From assembly GCA_013397695.1 (NCBI GenBank), contig VYZI01000035.1:1602062-1666061 (forward strand): DNA of 64,000 nucleotides, read 5' to 3'. This DNA comes from Centropus unirufus. Its lineage: Eukaryota; Chordata; Aves; Cuculiformes; Centropidae. The notes under the pieces are model-generated. The model saw nothing but the letters and a program-made list of their open reading frames with translations. It was not told where the DNA came from and ran no database searches. Positions 62,701 through 64,000 of this stretch are shown here, piece after piece; position 1 is the first letter of the stretch, and every line of letters starts with the position of its first letter. Both the position numbers and the translations under genes were made by a program.

Positions 62701-63004
62701 TTCCAAACAGCCAAAACAAGCAAAGAATTGCATGGCTTCTAAGTGCATTCTGAAAACGCCGTTTAGTCCATCAGCTCCTCCTGTAACTACAACTTTGCTA
62801 ATCAGCTACCTACAATTTACTTCACACTTTGACATTAAGAAGAGGTAAAACCACTTTGCCTACCTGAACCAAATGGACCTTCTTCAAGGCATGACTTCCT
62901 CTGACGTGTGCCTTTTGAAGCTGCTCTCTCCTCTCTCTCTCTGCCTCTCTGTGTAATTCTTCTAAGCGCTTCCCTTCCTCTTCAGCAGCTAACCGAGCAT
63001 CTGG
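29788..63004 (-). CDS. CEP295: CEP295, centrosomal protein 295 (partial: 23 C-terminal coding exons; 5' exons off the right edge)
   Basis: CEP295 acts in centriole elongation and the conversion of new centrioles to centrosomes. Exons, 5' to 3': 63004-62864, 61815-61632, 59908-59717, 58761-58537, 57284-57178, 55697-55485, 54688-54591, 54470-53417, 52513-52342, 52221-52069, 50054-49830, 43157-43051, 41915-41777, 39578-39366, 38075-37921, 37675-37516, 36053-35422, 33849-33679, 32645-32528, 31694-31491, 30947-30848, 30504-30405 and 29835-29788. Phases agree at every junction, giving about 1,636 residues. Family blocks seen: PDARLAAEEEGKRLEELHRE, QMPPQIFVPPYKR, EWQRELEFAFEDMY, LALKKLLNKIKNQK, HPQEQAAKIRM, HNYQQLLLQQNRLHKQTIEE, MHQRTSRLCNQLTEVK and C-terminal KMLEKLRAKKTWKAP. 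Much is coiled coil or low-complexity linker. The gene converges on TAF1D, as in human. The middle is shorter than in mammals. Confidence 0.95.
30405..31694 (-). other. CEP295: CEP295 C-terminal ALMS-type region (three exons)
   Basis: Exon 31694-31491 encodes LPEFVATPGSLQESFLKRKK then NFIQKSLKRVEEIKNKER, the basic helical pattern of the ALMS motif shared with ALMS1 and C10orf90. Exons 30947-30848 and 30504-30405 continue with the conserved HQRTSRLCNQLTEVKSGKEE segment and AKSREKAKEFQK. The family motif is linked to centriole localisation. All three exons are intact. Confidence 0.85.
31850..32050 (+). mobile_element. CR1 LINE fragment (plus orientation)
   Basis: The segment GGCACTGGAGCACGTGCTGA ... 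CTGAAGGAACTGGGGTTGTT, CAGCCTGGAGGAAAGGAGGC and TGAGGGGAGACCTTATCACT is the end of CR1 ORF2 and the start of its 3' UTR. It is about 200 bp, truncated at both ends, in a CEP295 intron and antisense to the gene. Confidence 0.85.
34195..35065 (+). mobile_element. CR1 LINE, 870-bp 3' portion (plus orientation)
   Basis: It begins with the RT-domain end (GGTGACACTAAGCTGGGAGG) and reads MSQQCAQVAKKANGISAWIR, RSREVILPLYLALGRLHPIG, FWAPHSKKDIEVVEHVQRRA and a KLVKGLENKSYEEWLRQLGL-type block. The 3' UTR ends near TTTTCCAACCTGGTGATTCT. Open frames of 100-200 codons persist, so the copy is comparatively little decayed. It is closely related to the copy at 45600-46410, and lies antisense in a CEP295 intron. 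Confidence 0.93.
36054..37515 (-). other. CEP295 intron
   Basis: AT-rich intron; no repeat family, RNA gene or unassigned exon was recognised. Confidence 0.5.
38076..39365 (-). other. CEP295 intron
   Basis: It holds a poly(T) tract at about 38275-38289 and several A-rich runs near 38640-38685. No recognisable mobile element was found. Confidence 0.5.
39579..41227 (-). other. CEP295 intron, left part
   Basis: Unique intron sequence. The overlapping open frames at 39907-40338 on both strands have no recognised homology. Nothing else was found. Confidence 0.45.
41228..41340 (+). mobile_element. CR1-type 3'-end remnant (plus orientation)
   Basis: The words TTTAGGACATGGTTTAGCAG, GTGGTGTTGGACTGATGGTT, GAGCTTGATGATCTTAGGGG and TCTTTTCCAACCTGCATAAT followed by TCTATGA are the well-known tail of a bird CR1 subfamily. 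About 110 bp remain in a CEP295 intron. Confidence 0.85.
42100..42150. repeat. C-rich and (CA)n-rich simple sequence
   Basis: A run of short C tracts is followed by ACACAC/CACACA stretches, a likely variable microsatellite in a CEP295 intron. Confidence 0.7.
42690..42940 (+). mobile_element. Degenerate CR1 ORF2 fragment (plus orientation)
   Basis: GTTGATTTTGACAGGGAGTT, GACACTGTCTCTTGTTTGGA and GGAACAAGTGGAGTATGACA, then CTTTGGCAATGATCCAGACG, follow the CR1 reverse transcriptase core (the D-F-(S/R)-x-x-F-D-T-V-S and 'sGVPQGS...F.NDLDE' regions) with many substitutions and stops. It comes from an inner ORF2 segment, not the usual 3' end. Confidence 0.65.
43158..45599 (-). other. CEP295 largest intron, left part
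   Basis: This is part of the 6.7-kb intron between exons 50054-49830 and 43157-43051. It is AT-rich and unique apart from short A/T runs. No gene, RNA or mobile element was recognised. Confidence 0.5.
45600..46410 (-). mobile_element. CR1 LINE, 810-bp 3' portion (minus orientation)
   Basis: It opens with the reversed 3' end (AGAACCACAGAATCACCGAG, AGATCGAGTCCAACCGTACT) and continues to MSQQCAQVAKKANGISAWIR on the minus strand, the same coding words as the copy at 34195. It is in the same orientation as CEP295 and 5'-truncated. Long residual open frames show it is fairly young. Confidence 0.93.
46411..49829 (-). other. CEP295 largest intron, right part
   Basis: AT-rich unique intron DNA. No repeat family, snoRNA fold or missed exon was recognised. 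Confidence 0.5.
51195..51895 (+). mobile_element. Probable solo LTR of an endogenous retrovirus-like element (boundaries approximate)
   Basis: About 700 bp with higher GC than the surrounding AT-rich intron. It contains a TATA box (CTTATATAAAGG at about 51576-51587) and an AATAAA about 235 bp later (51817). A short T/G-containing stretch follows and ends near CACACAGG. A TATA box and a poly(A) signal on one strand inside a compact block are the U3-R-U5 layout. No internal gag, pol or env region flanks it. Exact ends and target-site duplications could not be fixed by eye. It is antisense to CEP295. Confidence 0.5.
52514..53416 (-). other. CEP295 intron
   Basis: AT-rich intron between the large exon and the exon ending at 52342. 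Nothing recognised. Confidence 0.5.
53417..54470 (-). other. CEP295: CEP295 large central exon with one coiled-coil unit
   Basis: This 1,054-bp exon encodes about 351 residues. It begins LHKQTIEEARRHLQEYQNTL, passes through a Ser/Glu/Pro-rich linker and ends with a single charged heptad segment (LKELQEQIDAQREALLARQK then IQEQLLLQKQDKLKEQQEAL). In mammalian CEP295, as I recall it, the LQEQL-x-xQR-x-x-LQAR-x-EAQE-x-LL unit is repeated many times in a much longer exon. Only one clear unit is present here. Confidence 0.75.
55698..57177 (-). other. CEP295 intron
   Basis: About 1.5 kb of AT-rich intron. No repeat or RNA gene was recognised. Confidence 0.5.
57285..58536 (-). other. CEP295 intron
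   Basis: Unique AT-rich intron; no element recognised. Confidence 0.5.
58762..59716 (-). other. CEP295 intron
   Basis: Unique intron; open frames at 58989-59298 on both strands have no recognised homology. Confidence 0.5.
60470..61400. repeat. Strongly degenerate tandem-like repeat in a CEP295 intron
   Basis: The stretch is G/A-rich and lacks the AT-rich look of its neighbours. Related words recur: 'gccagatactggagaggcca', 'gccagtaactagggagacta', 'cagttactaggtagacctga', 'gaactactggatagaatcgg', each followed by a GGGATC/GGTCC(A)AG word, a CTAA/CTACTNNTGGA word and a TGCATAT/GTGCACAT word. The apparent period is roughly 60-130 bp but irregular. I cannot assign it to a named family. Confidence 0.45.
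61500..61536. repeat. Short inverted (TG)n/(CA)n tract
   Basis: A TGTGTGTGT run and an ACACACACA run stand about 15 bases apart and could form a small hairpin. Simple-sequence DNA in a CEP295 intron. Confidence 0.6.
61816..62863 (-). other. CEP295 intron
   Basis: AT-rich intron between the exons starting at 61815 and ending at 62864. No element recognised. Confidence 0.5.
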
Positions 63005-64000
63005 CTGCCAGTCAATCAACAGCTTAGTCCATGAAATTCTTTGTGGTAGTTTAAAGCATACATAACAATAAACAAACAAATAATTGTGTACCAAAAGCCC
63101 TTGTGAAAAAGACAGACAATGCCATATATGCACCCGTGAAGGTTCAAAATTCTTGGCTGCAAGAGGGACCAATCCAGGTTCTCACCTTTAGCAGAAAATG
63201 CATATTATGCACATTGCAAAAGCCCAGGTGTCAAAGCGTTCTGTTTTCAAGCTATAAAAGGGACAATCATTCACTTTTTTTTATAGCAATGTGGTTAACT
63301 TTCCCTTAACACTAGGTAAAATGAATAATAGAGGTGACATTAGATATTGCCTACTTCCTTCCTCATGGTTTTGTTTTAAATAAGGACTGAGGAAAAGATA
63401 TCCAGATGCATTTTCGTTCTCATTTAGGAAACCAGAAATAATTTGCAATTCTTTACTTAAAAAAACCTTACTGACAAATGAAAATTAAAAAATACGGAAG
63501 TTAAAAAAAAAATCATTGCACATAAGGAAGGCAACAAAGATTAATGTTGTGGCATTTTCTATACAGAGCTGAGCAAAGTACAGCACCTTTTTATTGATTA
63601 GGCCTAGTCCTGATTCAAATGTTAACAAAACCTAATACTTCATGTATGCACTGAAGATGATATTCACAAAAAACACATTTATTGAGAGAACTTTTCTGGT
63701 CTAAAAGAGGTTGATCCAGAACAGGTACTATTATCTAGTCTCACACCATTGATAAACCAAACTGTTGTTTGGTTCAGTTTTCCATAGCATTACTAAAAAA
63801 AAAAAAAAAAAAAAAATCACCTCTAAAAGCAAGCCTCTTGGCTCCATCTCTCACTTTCCCAAGTTCTCCTCCTCTAATCAGAGTTTGGCCTTTGTCCAAG
63901 TGCACTGTAAGCTTGAGTAAACTTCCCCATTTGACAAAAATCTATTCATTGTTCTTTTTCCCACATCAGACTTCTGCCACTCTGCAAGGCTGAAACCATT
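63005..64000 (-). other. CEP295 intron (right edge of window)
   Basis: This lies upstream of the first visible CEP295 exon, whose acceptor reads CTGGCAG|CCAGATGCT. No further exon was found up to 64000, so the N-terminal coding exons and promoter are outside. A 22-base A tract lies at about 63795-63816. Confidence 0.6.

Noticed and set aside
1..64000. CRISPR arrays, tRNA genes, rRNA genes, bacterial operons
   Set aside because: None seen. The window is intron-rich vertebrate DNA with CR1 elements.

Overview
This is eukaryotic, almost certainly avian, nuclear DNA. It carries many CR1 retrotransposon fragments with the typical bird 3' end, compact introns with GT-AG splice sites, CpG-island promoters, and four conserved vertebrate genes in the order of the human 11q21 block. 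The species cannot be named from the sequence alone. No bacterial-type genes, CRISPR arrays, tRNAs or rRNAs were seen.

Layout, left to right. (1) 1-2.9 kb, minus strand: the first three coding exons of MED17, a Mediator head subunit; the rest lies off the left edge. Its promoter is a GC-box-rich CpG island at about 2.6-3.3 kb. (2) 4.1-15.1 kb, minus strand: C11orf54 (PTD012), complete with eight coding exons and its zinc-binding histidine motif. (3) 15.0-15.4 kb: a CpG-island bidirectional promoter with three ATTGG (inverted CCAAT) boxes, shared by C11orf54 (leftward) and TAF1D (rightward). (4) 15.3-28.9 kb, plus strand: TAF1D, a subunit of the RNA polymerase I factor SL1/TIF-IB. The coding part ends at 20795. 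Up to nine further non-coding exons follow, and their introns hold a snoRNA nest: two C/D-box RNAs and at least five well-formed H/ACA RNAs, plus weaker or decayed candidates. (5) 29.5-63.0 kb, minus strand: 23 coding exons of CEP295, a centriole assembly protein, through the C-terminal ALMS-type region and stop codon. The first exons lie beyond the right edge. TAF1D and CEP295 converge with about 0.6 kb between their poly(A) signals.

Links between the genes: the TAF1D unit joins polymerase I initiation with rRNA modification guides in one transcript. The two C/D snoRNAs share a 12-nt guide expected to target adjacent 28S nucleotides. MED17 serves polymerase II, CEP295 the centrosome, and C11orf54 is an esterase-like zinc protein.

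The most interesting items are the snoRNA nest, including a duplicated H/ACA gene with one decayed copy; a chain of four end-to-start-overlapping upstream ORFs before the TAF1D start; a CEP295 with a single copy of a coiled-coil unit that is recalled as reiterated in mammals; a probable solo LTR; two similar CR1 copies in opposite orientation inside CEP295; and a strongly degenerate tandem-like repeat near 60.5-61.4 kb. I saw no wholly new coding system. Exon coordinates were derived by hand from splice sites and reading-frame continuity and should be good to within a base or two.
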